Assembly (NCBI GenBank): GCA_964652975.1 | Contig: CAZZCN010000005.1 | Location: 9,857 to 73,856 of the forward strand | DNA from: CAZZCN01 sp964652975 | Lineage (GTDB): Bacteria > Bacillota > Clostridia > Saccharofermentanales > UBA5734 | Direction: 5' to 3' | Length of the DNA: 64,000 nt | Shown: positions 8,697 through 17,561 of the stretch, one piece after another | Layout of the letters: each line of letters starts with the position of its first letter | Numbering within the stretch: position 1 is the stretch's first letter | Notes under the pieces: model-generated | What the model was told of the DNA's origin: nothing | The model's input: the letters and a program-made list of their open reading frames with translations, nothing else | The model's database searches: none | Translations under genes and position numbers: made by a program

Positions 8697-9768
8697 CTGC
8701 AAAGATCCTTTCGGTTTTAAAATATTGGTCGCCTTTTTTGACACTTCGTGCCAATGGGACACTTCGTGCCAATGGGACGTTTCGTTTGGCATGTTCATTG
8801 GCATGTTCATCGACAACTTCATTTTCAGTCTCTAATGCTTCTGTCATAGTATGGACTATTCCTATAAAATTTCCTGATTCGTCAGTTACAAAAAGCACTT
8901 CTTCGTCTTCGTAATTATTGTCTGTCAATTGCTCAGATACATAAACCTTTTGTCCTTGAATGAGCCGCAAAGCTGTTTTCTTCTCCAAAACCACTTTTTT
9001 CAGATGCGAAAGTGCAAAACTTACAGGCTGGAAAGCCTTATGACTCTCAAAAAGAGATTTCTCGTTTTCTTTGACTTTCCCGAGTACCTCGGCAAGTTCT
9101 TCCAATGTAATTGAATCCTCTATCTTGAATGGCCCGCACTGCGTTCTTACAAGCGAATCCGCATATGCTCCAAATGTCAGATTGTCACCCAGATCCGAAC
9201 AGACGGTTCTGATATATGTCCCCTTGGAGCATGCAATATCCACTGTCGCTCTTAGCTGTCCATCCGCACTCGCACTTATAAGTTCTGCACTGTAAATTTT
9301 AATATGCCTTGGCTTGCGCTCTACTTCTATCCCGGCTCTGGCATACTTATATAGCTGTTTTCCGTCAATTTTGATTGCAGAATACATCGGGGGCAGCTGC
9401 AATTCTAATCTGGCTAGTTCGCTAAGTCCGTCCCTGATCAATTGGTAGTTGTTATCACGGATTAAATCGAGTGTATTTGCTGATGGAGGGTTGGTAAAAA
9501 CCACCTCACCCGTCCTGTCCTGCGTATCGGTCTTAGCCCCAAAAACCATTTCGACCCTGTACTTTTTATCATAATTATCCATATATCGAACCGCCGAGGT
9601 CGAGCGGCCAATACAGACCGGAAGCACACCGCTGGCAAATGGGTCCAGTGTCCCACAGTGACCAATCCGCTTGATTTTGAACAATCTGCGAAGTTTTGAT
9701 ACGACATCAAAAGAAGTAATACCTACAGGCTTGTTAATGTTTACAATTCCCTCAAAGTCACTTATCAC
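8677..9768 (-). CDS. truB: tRNA pseudouridine(55) synthase TruB
   Basis: 363 residues; converts U55 of tRNA T-arms to pseudouridine. The catalytic motif GHCGTLDPFASGVLP is present with Asp42 as nucleophile, followed by YDKKYRVEMVFGAKTDTQD. The body ends near residue 300. A hydrophilic tail holds the duplicated heptamer SVPLARS, encoded by an 18-bp tandem repeat that also underlies the frame upstream of ribF. It starts at GTG 9768, whose first base is also the first base of the nrnA TAG stop, so the two share one base and are probably translationally coupled. Part of the nusA-infB cluster. Confidence 0.93.
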   Translation of the reverse strand: MISDFEGIVNINKPVGITSFDVVSKLRRLFKIKRIGHCGTLDPFASGVLPVCIGRSTSAVRYMDNYDKKYRVEMVFGAKTDTQDRTGEVVFTNPPSANTLDLIRDNNYQLIRDGLSELARLELQLPPMYSAIKIDGKQLYKYARAGIEVERKPRHIKIYSAELISASADGQLRATVDIACSKGTYIRTVCSDLGDNLTFGAYADSLVRTQCGPFKIEDSITLEELAEVLGKVKENEKSLFESHKAFQPVSFALSHLKKVVLEKKTALRLIQGQKVYVSEQLTDNNYEDEEVLFVTDESGNFIGIVHTMTEALETENEVVDEHANEHAKRNVPLARSVPLARSVKKGDQYFKTERIFADVKDFR

Positions 9769-10817
9769 TAAACTCTGCCTTCCGCTTTTTTGACCATGGC
9801 GACACTTTTAGCTGCTACCAGGTCATAAGCCTGCGACAGAGTCATTTCTCGAAGGGTAAAACCGGATGCCCTCATGTGGCCACCACCACCTAGTGAAACG
9901 GCAAAAAGCGAAGCGTCAAATTCATCTGAGCTTCTAATGTTCCCTCGTATCTCGCCATTATCCTTTTCCCTAAGAACAAATGCTACAACCACGCCTTCGA
10001 TATTTCTAAGTTCAGCACATATTCCGTCTACATCATTATCATTGGCACCACATTCCAGAATCATCTGCTTTGTCACAAGACAGATTGCGATTTTGTTATC
10101 CATAAGGAAATATGTAGTCTCAAAAGCTTTGCTTTCTAAGAGAATCTTCGCAATAGTTGTCCTCTCAAAAAGGTTATAGGATATGCTGCGGGTATCTATC
10201 TTGAATTCTGTAAAGAGCTTTGATGCAATATTGAAGGCTTTTGCATTCGTGTTTGAATAAAAGAAACCACCGGTATCTGAATAAATTGTAGTCATAATGG
10301 CGGTCGCGATTTCCTGTGAAAATATATCTGCTGAATATGTGTCCTCAAGGACTTTTATAAAATCATAAACCAGTTCACCTGATGCACATGCCTTTGAGTC
10401 TATGCAACAAAAATCCTCAGTGCAAAAAACAGTGGCATGATGGTCGATTATAGCTCTGGCGGGGCAAAAATGGAAAATTTTCTCACATGCACCTATCCTG
10501 GTAGACGAGGCGCAGTCTATCAGTATTCCCATATCAATTTTCCCTTTGGGATAAACTTCATTAAGCACCAGATTCATGTCGGTATTTTCGGGGAAAACTA
10601 TAATCTCATCTATGCCGGGCAAAAACTCAAATCTCTTAGGTATCGGATTGTCAGTGAAAACATGGGCATTCACACCAATTGCCTTCAATGCAAATTTAAG
10701 AGCAAGAGTTGACCCGAGACCATCTCCGTCAACTCCTGAATGCGGGAAAATTGCTACATTTCCTTTAGCGGGAATAGCAGATATTATAGATTTAAGTTCT
10801 TCAGTCCTTTTGGTCAT
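9768..10817 (-). CDS. nrnA: DHH/DHHA1 phosphoesterase, NrnA type (oligoribonuclease/pAp phosphatase)
   Basis: 349 residues. Degrades short oligoribonucleotides to mononucleotides and dephosphorylates 3'-phosphoadenosine 5'-phosphate in family members. Motifs: VDGDGLGS (motif I), DCASSTRIG (motif II), IIDHHAT (DHH motif III) and the DHHA1 GGGGHMRASGF near the C-terminus. The start is ATG 10817, with AAGGAG 10 bases upstream and a 17-base overlap with rbfA; the frame extends to 10853 without a better site. The position between rbfA and truB is the usual Firmicutes order. Confidence 0.92.
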   Translation of the reverse strand: MTKRTEELKSIISAIPAKGNVAIFPHSGVDGDGLGSTLALKFALKAIGVNAHVFTDNPIPKRFEFLPGIDEIIVFPENTDMNLVLNEVYPKGKIDMGILIDCASSTRIGACEKIFHFCPARAIIDHHATVFCTEDFCCIDSKACASGELVYDFIKVLEDTYSADIFSQEIATAIMTTIYSDTGGFFYSNTNAKAFNIASKLFTEFKIDTRSISYNLFERTTIAKILLESKAFETTYFLMDNKIAICLVTKQMILECGANDNDVDGICAELRNIEGVVVAFVLREKDNGEIRGNIRSSDEFDASLFAVSLGGGGHMRASGFTLREMTLSQAYDLVAAKSVAMVKKAEGRV

Positions 10818-11175
10818 CCGTGTTTTTCTCCTTGTCATGCTTGATAGTATCATCTATAAGTTTTGACATTCTGATTCCTTTTTCGATGGAATCGTCATGG
10901 AGAAAATGTAATTCCGGGGCGATACGAAGATCAAGTCTTTTAACAACTTCTCTTCTAATAAAAGAGTTTGCGCTTTTAAGTGCTGCAAAACAGTCGTCCT
11001 TTTCTTTCTGGGTGCCATATACACTTACATAGACATTGGCATGTGATAAATCCCTTGTTACTTTCACGTCGGTTATCGAGACCAATAGAGGCAGCCTGGG
11101 ATCTCTTATCTCGTCACGAAGTATAGTTGACAGTATTTTTTGCATTTCTTCGCTGACACGTTCTGATCTTTGCAT
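10801..11175 (-). CDS. rbfA: 30S ribosome-binding factor A
   Basis: 124 residues; a KH-fold maturation factor for the 16S rRNA 5' end and 30S cold adaptation. The family N-terminus (RVSEEMQKILSTIL, then DPRLPLLVSITDVKVT) and LDLRIAPELHFLHDDS are clear. GAGGAG precedes the ATG. It follows infB by 44 bp and overlaps nrnA, matching the conserved infB-rbfA order. Confidence 0.95.
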   Translation of the reverse strand: MQRSERVSEEMQKILSTILRDEIRDPRLPLLVSITDVKVTRDLSHANVYVSVYGTQKEKDDCFAALKSANSFIRREVVKRLDLRIAPELHFLHDDSIEKGIRMSKLIDDTIKHDKEKNTDDQKD

Positions 11176-11219
11176 TTATAATTTTCTCCTCTTAATAAAT
11201 ATGTTCAATGATTTGTTCT

Positions 11220-14200
11220 CTAGACAATCTCCTGCATTTCGTAGGTTTCTATGATATCGCCTTCCTTGATGTCATTGAACTTGTCAAGAGAAATTCCGCA
11301 CTCATATCCGCTGGCAACTTCCTTGGCATCGTCCTTGAATCTCTTAAGGGATGCAAGCTTGCCTTCGTGTATGATAACTCCGTCTCTCAGCAGCCTTGCG
11401 TCACCTGAACGGATGACCTTGCCGTCCGTTACATATGCGCCGCCGATAGTGCCTACGTTACTTACTTTAAACACTTGGCGTATCTCAACATGTCCCAGTA
11501 CAACTTCCTTGTATTTCTTCGAAAGCATGCCTTTCATGGCAGCCTGTATCTCTTCTATAGCCTGGTAGATTATCCTGTACATTCTCATGTCAACCCCTTG
11601 GTTGGCAGCCATTTCAGTAATATTGGCTGATGGTCTGACATTAAATCCGATAATTATAGCATTAGACACCTCTGCAAGTCTCACGTCGGTCTCAGTAACT
11701 GTTCCGACTGCTCCATGAATAACCCGGACACGCACCTCTGCATTTTCGGTATTGAGTTTCTCGAAAGACTGTCTTACTGCCTCAACACTTCCCTGTACAT
11801 CCGCCTTTACGATAAGGTTCAAATCCTTGACCTCTCCAGCTTTCATCTGAGTGTATAATGTCTCAAGAGACATCTTCGAGTTTGCTCTCAGCTGCAGGTC
11901 TCTTTGCTTTATTCTTCTCTTCTCGGCAAGGGATTTGGCTACCTTTTCGTCATGAACCGCATAGAAAATCTCACCTGCTTCAGGCACCTCCGGCAATCCA
12001 AGTATCTCTACAGGAATTGATGGTCCGGCCTTGCGTACGGATGCATTCTTATCATCGGTCATTGCTCTGACACGTCCAATTACCGATCCCGCTACCACTG
12101 TGTCTCCGATTTTGAGTGTACCCCTCTGAACAAGAACCGTAGCAACCGGACCTTTGTTCTTATCGAGTTTGGCTTCTATGACTGTACCTTTCGCCTGCTT
12201 CTTCGGATTCGATTTGAGTTCCATTATATCAGCTGTCAACAGCACCATCTCAAGAAGCTCGTCGATACCTTCGCTGGTTAATGCGGATACAGGAACCATT
12301 ATGTTCGTGCCGCCCCATTCTTCAGGTATGATCCCGTTATCTGACAATTCGTGCTTGACCTTGTCAATATTGGCTCCTGGCTTGTCTATCTTGTTAATGG
12401 CGACAATAACTGAAACGCCGGCTGCCTTTGCGTGATTAATGGCTTCAATTGTCTGAGGCATTACACCGTCATCGGCCGCAACAACAAGAATAGCAATATC
12501 TGTGACCTGAGCGCCCCTTGCTCTCATTGTAGTAAACGCCTCGTGACCCGGTGTATCAAGGAATGTAATATTCCTGTCCTTCAGTTTGACAGTATATGCA
12601 CCGATATGCTGCGTTATGCCTCCGGCTTCACCGGAAACGACAGATGCCGATCTTATCTTGTCAAGCAATGATGTCTTACCGTGGTCGACATGACCCATGA
12701 CAACTACTACGGGCGGTCTAGTTACCATGTCGGAATCATTGTCGTCCGTATCATCGAAAAGGATGTCTTCCTCGGTGACAACAATTGCCTTCTGCGCTAC
12801 TATTTTAAACTCTTCTGCAATTATGGATGCTGTGTCAAAATCCAGTTCCTGGTTGACAGTTGCCATAATTCCAAATTTTATCAGCTTCTTAATAACTTCT
12901 GCAGTAGTCTTCTTAAGGGCTTCTGAGAGTTCTTTGACTGTCAGGCTGTCAGGCAGTGTTACATTGGTAAGAACTGCTCTTACCATAGGAGCCGACTGCT
13001 GATTGCGTCTGTTGTTCCTCTGCGAAGGTCTGAATTTGGATTTGTTTTTAACTGTAGGAACAAATATCGCATCAAGTAATGACTCGTTTTGTAATACCTG
13101 CGAAACGCCTTCATTTGCAAGTGCAGCTGTCTGGCCTCTGAGCATATTGTGCTTGTCCTTGCCTACGGCGACAGGCTTGACATTTTCTTTACGCGTGTCT
13201 TTCCTGTCATTGTTTATCTTCTCTTTATCATAGGCAACACGCTGTGCGAAATTAATTCTCGGCTGCTCGGGTATTTTCTCTTTTACATCCTCTTCGCCGC
13301 GCTTGTTATCAAAACCGCCTCTCTGAGACGATCCCTGATATCCACCAACCGGTCTCGGTCCTTGGTTATATCCGCCACCGCCAGGTCTCGGGCCTTGTCC
13401 AGGTCCGCCTGCCGGTCTGTATCCCTGTCCTTGACCAGGACCACCGGCACCTCCGGGTCTTGGTGTGTATGGCCTGTCAGATCCTCCGGGTCTTGGTCCT
13501 TGATTATATCCACCGGCAGGTCTGTCTCCACCTTGATATCCTGTACCTGCCGGTCTATATCCCTGTCCTTGTCCCGGGCCGCCCGGTCCCTGTGGACGAA
13601 CAAAGCCACCACTTTGGCGTTCATTATAAGGCCTTGGATTATTGCCTTGGTATCCGGTGCCTGCAGGCCTTGTGCCATAATTGCCGCCCTGGCTTCCACC
13701 CTGATTATTAGGGCTTGTATAATTATTGGAACCGCCTTGTCCACCCTGAGGCCTGACAAATCCGCCTTGATTAGCTTGATTGCCTTGATATCCCTGAGGT
13801 CTGACAAATCCGCCCTGGCCTCCTGGTCCACCTTGAGATCCCTGAGGTCTTGCATTTCCACCCTGGCTGCCTGCAGGTCTTGGTGTTGCAGGTGTAATCG
13901 GAGCCGATGGCTCTACTGCAGTCTCTGCTGCCTTATCCGGTGCCTTATCTGATACCTTGTCTGCTGTCGCGGTCTCTGCACCTTGACTTACTGCTGCTGT
14001 CTCTGATGAGTCCTTAGGAGTTTTATCAGCAGATACATCTGCTGATTTTACTTCTGGCTTCTCTTTTTCTTTCGTATCCGGTGCTTCCTTGGCTTTATGA
14101 TGAGCCTCTTTAGGATGGTCGGCTTGTGTTTCTTCTTTGAGTTGTGGTTTTGCTTTTTCGGTGCCTTCACCTGCATCGCTGTCAGCATGTGCCTTAGTCT

Positions 14201-14648
14201 TCACTTCTTTTTCTTTTTCTTTTGCATGAGCACTGTCATCTGCGGAAGAAGGGGCTTTGTCAGTCACTTTGGCCGCATGATCCTTAGCTGCTGAAATTTC
14301 TTCACCTTTGGAAGTATCCGTTGTCTTTTGCACAGGTGCTGCCGGTGTCACGGCAGCCTCGGCTTCCGGAGCCTGGGCTTGTGGTATTGCTGTCGGTTCT
14401 TGTTCAACAACAGGCTTGGCTTTTTTGATAACAACAACAGAGCCGGTTATTTTCTTACCGGAAACACCCTGCATGGTTATGGTAGATCCCTTGAATTCGT
14501 TGTCGACTCCCTCGTGCAAGGCGTGTCCCGGAACGTTTTCAGGATTAGCTTTATGTTCCTGAATATTGTCAGGCTTTTCGTTTGTTTTGTTTTTTTCCTT
14601 CATTGTTCCATCCTTTGTTCCTGCCTTGGAATCTTCGTTTTTTACCAT
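11220..14648 (-). CDS. infB: Translation initiation factor IF-2 with very long disordered N-terminus
   Basis: 1142 residues; a GTPase that delivers fMet-tRNA to the 30S subunit. The IF2-N domain is near residue 565-612. The G domain follows: G1 GHVDHGKT at 652-659, G3 DTPGHEAF, G4 NKID; then the beta-barrel and C-terminal initiator-tRNA domains. The N-terminus is unusual: residues 80-255 are Lys/Glu/Ala rich, and residues 255-450 are Gly/Gln/Pro/Arg rich with repeated GGFVRPQG, YRPAGTGYQG and GPRPGG units, resembling RGG-type RNA-binding disorder. Most Firmicutes IF-2 proteins are 700-900 residues. GGAGG lies 12 bases upstream. Confidence 0.96.
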   Translation of the reverse strand: MVKNEDSKAGTKDGTMKEKNKTNEKPDNIQEHKANPENVPGHALHEGVDNEFKGSTITMQGVSGKKITGSVVVIKKAKPVVEQEPTAIPQAQAPEAEAAVTPAAPVQKTTDTSKGEEISAAKDHAAKVTDKAPSSADDSAHAKEKEKEVKTKAHADSDAGEGTEKAKPQLKEETQADHPKEAHHKAKEAPDTKEKEKPEVKSADVSADKTPKDSSETAAVSQGAETATADKVSDKAPDKAAETAVEPSAPITPATPRPAGSQGGNARPQGSQGGPGGQGGFVRPQGYQGNQANQGGFVRPQGGQGGSNNYTSPNNQGGSQGGNYGTRPAGTGYQGNNPRPYNERQSGGFVRPQGPGGPGQGQGYRPAGTGYQGGDRPAGGYNQGPRPGGSDRPYTPRPGGAGGPGQGQGYRPAGGPGQGPRPGGGGYNQGPRPVGGYQGSSQRGGFDNKRGEEDVKEKIPEQPRINFAQRVAYDKEKINNDRKDTRKENVKPVAVGKDKHNMLRGQTAALANEGVSQVLQNESLLDAIFVPTVKNKSKFRPSQRNNRRNQQSAPMVRAVLTNVTLPDSLTVKELSEALKKTTAEVIKKLIKFGIMATVNQELDFDTASIIAEEFKIVAQKAIVVTEEDILFDDTDDNDSDMVTRPPVVVVMGHVDHGKTSLLDKIRSASVVSGEAGGITQHIGAYTVKLKDRNITFLDTPGHEAFTTMRARGAQVTDIAILVVAADDGVMPQTIEAINHAKAAGVSVIVAINKIDKPGANIDKVKHELSDNGIIPEEWGGTNIMVPVSALTSEGIDELLEMVLLTADIMELKSNPKKQAKGTVIEAKLDKNKGPVATVLVQRGTLKIGDTVVAGSVIGRVRAMTDDKNASVRKAGPSIPVEILGLPEVPEAGEIFYAVHDEKVAKSLAEKRRIKQRDLQLRANSKMSLETLYTQMKAGEVKDLNLIVKADVQGSVEAVRQSFEKLNTENAEVRVRVIHGAVGTVTETDVRLAEVSNAIIIGFNVRPSANITEMAANQGVDMRMYRIIYQAIEEIQAAMKGMLSKKYKEVVLGHVEIRQVFKVSNVGTIGGAYVTDGKVIRSGDARLLRDGVIIHEGKLASLKRFKDDAKEVASGYECGISLDKFNDIKEGDIIETYEMQEIV

Positions 14649-14703
14649 ATTTTATATTATCCTCCAACCCTATTGTATCAATCTTGCAAAATCCAAAATT
14701 TAT

Positions 14704-14767
14704 TTCTTATATCGGTTAATTCTTATGTCGGTTAATTCTTATGTCGGTTAATTCTTATGTAAGTTAT
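14704..14767. repeat. 16-bp tandem repeat, four copies
   Basis: Unit TTCTTATGTCGGTTAA at 14704, 14720, 14736 and 14752. The middle two copies are identical and the outer ones diverge slightly. It fills the spacer between the L7Ae-like gene and infB, so it would be transcribed within the operon. Confidence 0.85.
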
Positions 14768-14815
14768 TACTTTTATTAGCTTTTAGTGTGTCAACTGTTC
14801 CCTTTGATATATCAT

Positions 14816-15139
14816 TTAATCGGAGCTTTCTACTTCTGTAAGTTCCAATATTCTCTTTGCAAATCCATCATCGGTAATTGCTACCATCGCTCTGTTGTTC
14901 TTGCCGGTGAAGTTCCCCAGTTCATCCCTTGTAGAAAATTCCTTGCACACGGTGTCATAATGACTGCATAAATTTATTATGGGGTCCTTTGTCTTCTGTG
15001 ATGCATCAGTTGCTATTAATATAAGTCTTACTTTATCCCTTTTAATAGCAGTCATGCAGGCATCATTTCCGGTTATTGTCTTCCCGGCTTTCGTAGCGAG
15101 TCCTATCATTGACAGGACGGCCTTTTCGCTTCTGTTCAT
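14816..15139 (-). CDS. L7Ae-family ribosomal/RNA-binding protein (YlxQ-like)
   Basis: 107 residues with the L7Ae/L30e fold: LSMIGLATKAGKTITGNDACMTAIK, then VRLILIATDASQKTKDPI. Family members bind kink-turn RNA. The gene sits in its standard place between ylxR and infB. The ATG overlaps the ylxR stop by 4 bases (ATGA). The C-terminus ends in a short acidic tail. The precise role is not established in the family beyond RNA binding. Confidence 0.88.
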   Translation of the reverse strand: MNRSEKAVLSMIGLATKAGKTITGNDACMTAIKRDKVRLILIATDASQKTKDPIINLCSHYDTVCKEFSTRDELGNFTGKNNRAMVAITDDGFAKRILELTEVESSD

Positions 15140-15405
15140 CTATCATCACCGGTTACACTGCTGATTAACATGTTCCACACCTCTTCTGTTACGGGCAGTT
15201 TAAGCGCTCTCTCCAGCCCTTTGCTCTTCTTCGCTTTGGCTAGGCATTCAGTGATTTGACACACATATGCTCCTCTGCCGTTTGCCTTGCCTGTTCTATC
15301 TAAAATAATCAACCCGTCACTGCCTGCAACTACTCTGAAAAGTTCTTTCTTGGGTTTCATGGTATGGCATGCAACGCACATTCTGCTAGGTGTTTTCTTT
15401 GGCAT
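15136..15405 (-). CDS. ylxR: YlxR/RnpM family RNA-binding protein (DUF448)
   Basis: 89 residues. The DUF448 signature is intact: RMCVACHTMKPKKELFR and GRGAYVC with the second CxxxC-like cluster (QITECLAKAKK). Known members bind RNase P RNA and modulate its activity. The start is ATG 15405 because GGGGAG lies 10 bases upstream; the longer frame to 15465 runs into a repeat element and is rejected. Cotranscribed between nusA and the L7Ae-like gene. Confidence 0.92.
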   Translation of the reverse strand: MPKKTPSRMCVACHTMKPKKELFRVVAGSDGLIILDRTGKANGRGAYVCQITECLAKAKKSKGLERALKLPVTEEVWNMLISSVTGDDR

Positions 15406-15424
15406 AATGATAGTTCTCCCCAAA

Positions 15425-15526
15425 TACAGCGTTTTGAATATGCTGCACATCAAATATGCCATCAAAACGCATTTGGCAAACTGAAATGTGTTATATAATT
15501 TTTATAACACATTTCAGTTTGCTTTA
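15425..15526 (-). repeat. Bipartite palindromic element, copy A (102 bp)
   Basis: Occupies the nusA-ylxR spacer, touching the nusA stop codon. Read on the minus strand it is GCAAACTGAAATGTG...CACATTTCAGTTTGC, a perfect hairpin with a 19-bp stem, then CAAAT, then GCGTTTTGA...TTCAAAACGC, a second hairpin (9-bp stem). The ends are TACAGC/GCTTTA, close to the TATAGC/GCTATA of the other copies. Same family as copies at 24978, 31344 and 61015. Confidence 0.8.
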
Positions 15527-16645
15527 TTATACCTCTTCGTAATCGTTGTTTGCAACCTCTTCGGCCGCTGCTGCAAACCTGTCCATGAGCTCTGACTCCA
15601 ACATCCCCCTGAACTGTGACTCGCTTTTGATGTCAATCTTCCAGCCGGTAAGTCTTGCCGCGAGTCTGACATTCTGTCCCTCTTTGCCTATGGCAAGCGA
15701 TAGCTGCTGGTCAGGTACGATAACACGTGCCGATCTTTCGTCTTCGTTTACATCCACTCTTAAGACCTTGGCAGGGCTGAGCGCATTGCTTATAAAATTC
15801 ACAGGGTCGCTGTCCCATTGGATTATATCTATTTTCTCGCCTCTTAGTTCGTCCATTATTGCGGTGACCCTAAGGCCCTTCTGTCCAACACATGAGCCAA
15901 CAGGGTCCACATTTTCGTCACGTGACGCAACTGCTATCTTGCTTCTGGATCCTGCTTCTCTTGATATTGAGACTATCTCTACGATACCATCTGCAATCTC
16001 AGGTACTTCGCTCTCGAAAAGCTTCTTGACAAGCTGTGGATGGCTTCTTGAAATATAAATTATCGGCCTGCCCTTCTTTTCGTCAACTCTGAGTATCAAA
16101 AATTTCATTCTCTGATTGAAATTGTATGTGTCTGTCCTGACTTGTTCGTTCTGTGTAAGAATCGCTTCTGCTCTTCCAATGTCTACAAAAACTTCTCTTC
16201 TGTCCTTGCGTTGAATGATTCCAGTAGAAATCTCGCCAATGCGGTTTGAAAATTCATTTTGGATTCTCTCGCGCTCTGCACTGTTGATCTTCTGGCTGAT
16301 TACGTTCTTCGCTGTCTGGGCTGCAAGCCTGCCGAAATCCTGTGGTGACAGCTGGTATTCCATTGAATCGCCGATTTCGAAATCAGGTGAAAGCGCCTGA
16401 GCCTCATCAAAAGACATCTGCGAATTCGGATCCTCAACTACCTCTACTATTTCCTTAGACAGATAGACTTTCATCTCACCGGTCTCACGGTCTACTTCGG
16501 CACGGATATTATCAACTGATTTGGCGTCGAACTCCCTCTTGTATGCTGAGACCAATGCGTCTTCTATGGCCTCGAACAGAAGCTCCGAATCCAGCGCCCT
16601 CTCTTTTTCTAGATCTTTAATTGCTCTTATAAATTCCTCGTTCAT
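15527..16645 (-). CDS. nusA: Transcription termination/antitermination factor NusA
   Basis: 372 residues. N-terminal RNA-polymerase-binding domain (FIRAIKDLEKERALDSELLFEAIEDAL), an S1 domain near 135-200 (ISTGIIQRKDRREVFVDIG), and two KH domains (GSCVGQKGLRVTAIMDEL; IGKEGQNVRLAARLTGWKI). No acidic repeat tail, as is normal for Firmicutes. It follows rimP across a spacer with tandem repeats. Confidence 0.97.
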   Translation of the reverse strand: MNEEFIRAIKDLEKERALDSELLFEAIEDALVSAYKREFDAKSVDNIRAEVDRETGEMKVYLSKEIVEVVEDPNSQMSFDEAQALSPDFEIGDSMEYQLSPQDFGRLAAQTAKNVISQKINSAERERIQNEFSNRIGEISTGIIQRKDRREVFVDIGRAEAILTQNEQVRTDTYNFNQRMKFLILRVDEKKGRPIIYISRSHPQLVKKLFESEVPEIADGIVEIVSISREAGSRSKIAVASRDENVDPVGSCVGQKGLRVTAIMDELRGEKIDIIQWDSDPVNFISNALSPAKVLRVDVNEDERSARVIVPDQQLSLAIGKEGQNVRLAARLTGWKIDIKSESQFRGMLESELMDRFAAAAEEVANNDYEEV

Positions 16646-16706
16646 TTGTCTTCTTAATCTCCTCTCGAATTATTAATATATTCTATATAAGTCATATCTT
16701 TTCTAA

Positions 16707-16844
16707 GTCAGGTATTTGCTTGTATGTTATTCAAAATATTATCGCCTTCTTCGTCAGGTATTTGCTTGTATGTTATTCAAAATATTATCGCCTTCTTCGT
16801 CAGGTATTTGCTTGTATGTCAGTTAAAATCTTATCGCTTTCTTC
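16707..16844. repeat. 46-bp tandem repeat, three copies, running into the rimP 3' end
   Basis: The unit beginning GTCAGGTATTTGCTTG recurs at 16707, 16753 and 16799, exactly 46 bp apart. The first two are nearly identical. The third is diverged and contains the last codons and stop of rimP. The spacer copies therefore look like duplications of the rimP 3' end. Confidence 0.9.
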
Positions 16845-17323
16845 AAAAGCTTGATATCTACTCTCTTGAAAACCCTCTCCTGTCCGTTTGTCTTGGGCTT
16901 CACCCCTTTGATAAAAGGCTCGTCGAGTGTTATTGTTATTGTGTCCGTGTCAAAGGACTTAAGAAATCCCTCGAATTTCAACTTCTTGTCCTGATGTAAA
17001 AATAAATCTATCTCTAAAAGTTCTCCGACATTTCGTTCCATGTCCCTGTCAGTTACAATCGGCCTGTCCAGTCCCGGCGATGAGACCTCCAAGTCATATT
17101 CTGCCTTGAATATATCCTTTTCGTCCAATATCGGATCGATTGCCTGGCTTACATCTGAGCAGTCATCAATTTCAATACCGCCCTTCTTGTCAATTATTAT
17201 CGAAAGAGTCAGTCTCTGGTTCACCTTCGCGTACTTGACATCGACAAGTTCGAGCCCCATGGATGTCACAACAGGTTCTGCCAATTCGAAAACTGCCTGT
17301 TCAAGCGGAGTTAGTTTCAACAT
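16823..17323 (-). CDS. rimP: Ribosome maturation factor RimP
   Basis: 166 residues; assists 30S assembly. Family features: TPLEQAVFELAEPVVTSMGLELVDVKY, the ISLxIDKxGGIxxxDC-like segment, LEVSSPGLDRPI and a C-terminal SH3-like domain. AAGGAGG lies 8 bases before the ATG. It is the first gene of the nusA-infB cluster. A 9-bp hairpin lies directly upstream. Confidence 0.96.
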   Translation of the reverse strand: MLKLTPLEQAVFELAEPVVTSMGLELVDVKYAKVNQRLTLSIIIDKKGGIEIDDCSDVSQAIDPILDEKDIFKAEYDLEVSSPGLDRPIVTDRDMERNVGELLEIDLFLHQDKKLKFEGFLKSFDTDTITITLDEPFIKGVKPKTNGQERVFKRVDIKLLKKAIRF

Positions 17324-17347
17324 TCAATATGCCTCCTTATATGAACA

Positions 17348-17369
17348 AAGAGTGGGCAACCCCACTCTT
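17348..17369 (-). promoter_or_regulatory. Hairpin in the rimP leader
   Basis: Perfect 9-bp stem AAGAGTGGG/CCCACTCTT with loop GTTG on the minus strand, 16 bases upstream of the rimP Shine-Dalgarno. The T-run after it is poor (TGTTC), so it may be a weak attenuator or structured leader rather than a full terminator. From memory, similar GAGTGGG/CCCACTC hairpins occur before rimP in other Firmicutes; this should be verified. Confidence 0.5.
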
Positions 17370-17561
17370 CAAAAATCAACCGTCTCATTAGCAATATCAA
17401 GTCTATCATATGTAAGACCATATTGCAACCCCGCGTTTATAGCAGTTTTCAGCTAAAATAAACCGGTTTGCCTGTTTTGGCGGATTCGTAAATAACATTG
17501 CATTTTATAAATTACAATGCTATGTGGCTTATTGCATGGCATTGTGCAAATTTTGCATTTT

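Noticed and set aside
13283..13861. 192-codon minus-strand frame inside infB
   Set aside because: Off-frame translation of the repeat region (Asp/Arg/Lys-rich); no start signal.
13149..13952. 267-codon plus-strand open frame opposite infB
   Set aside because: Antisense of the Gly/Pro/Arg repeat region of infB; Ser/Leu/Arg-rich composition is what that complement gives. infB is certain.
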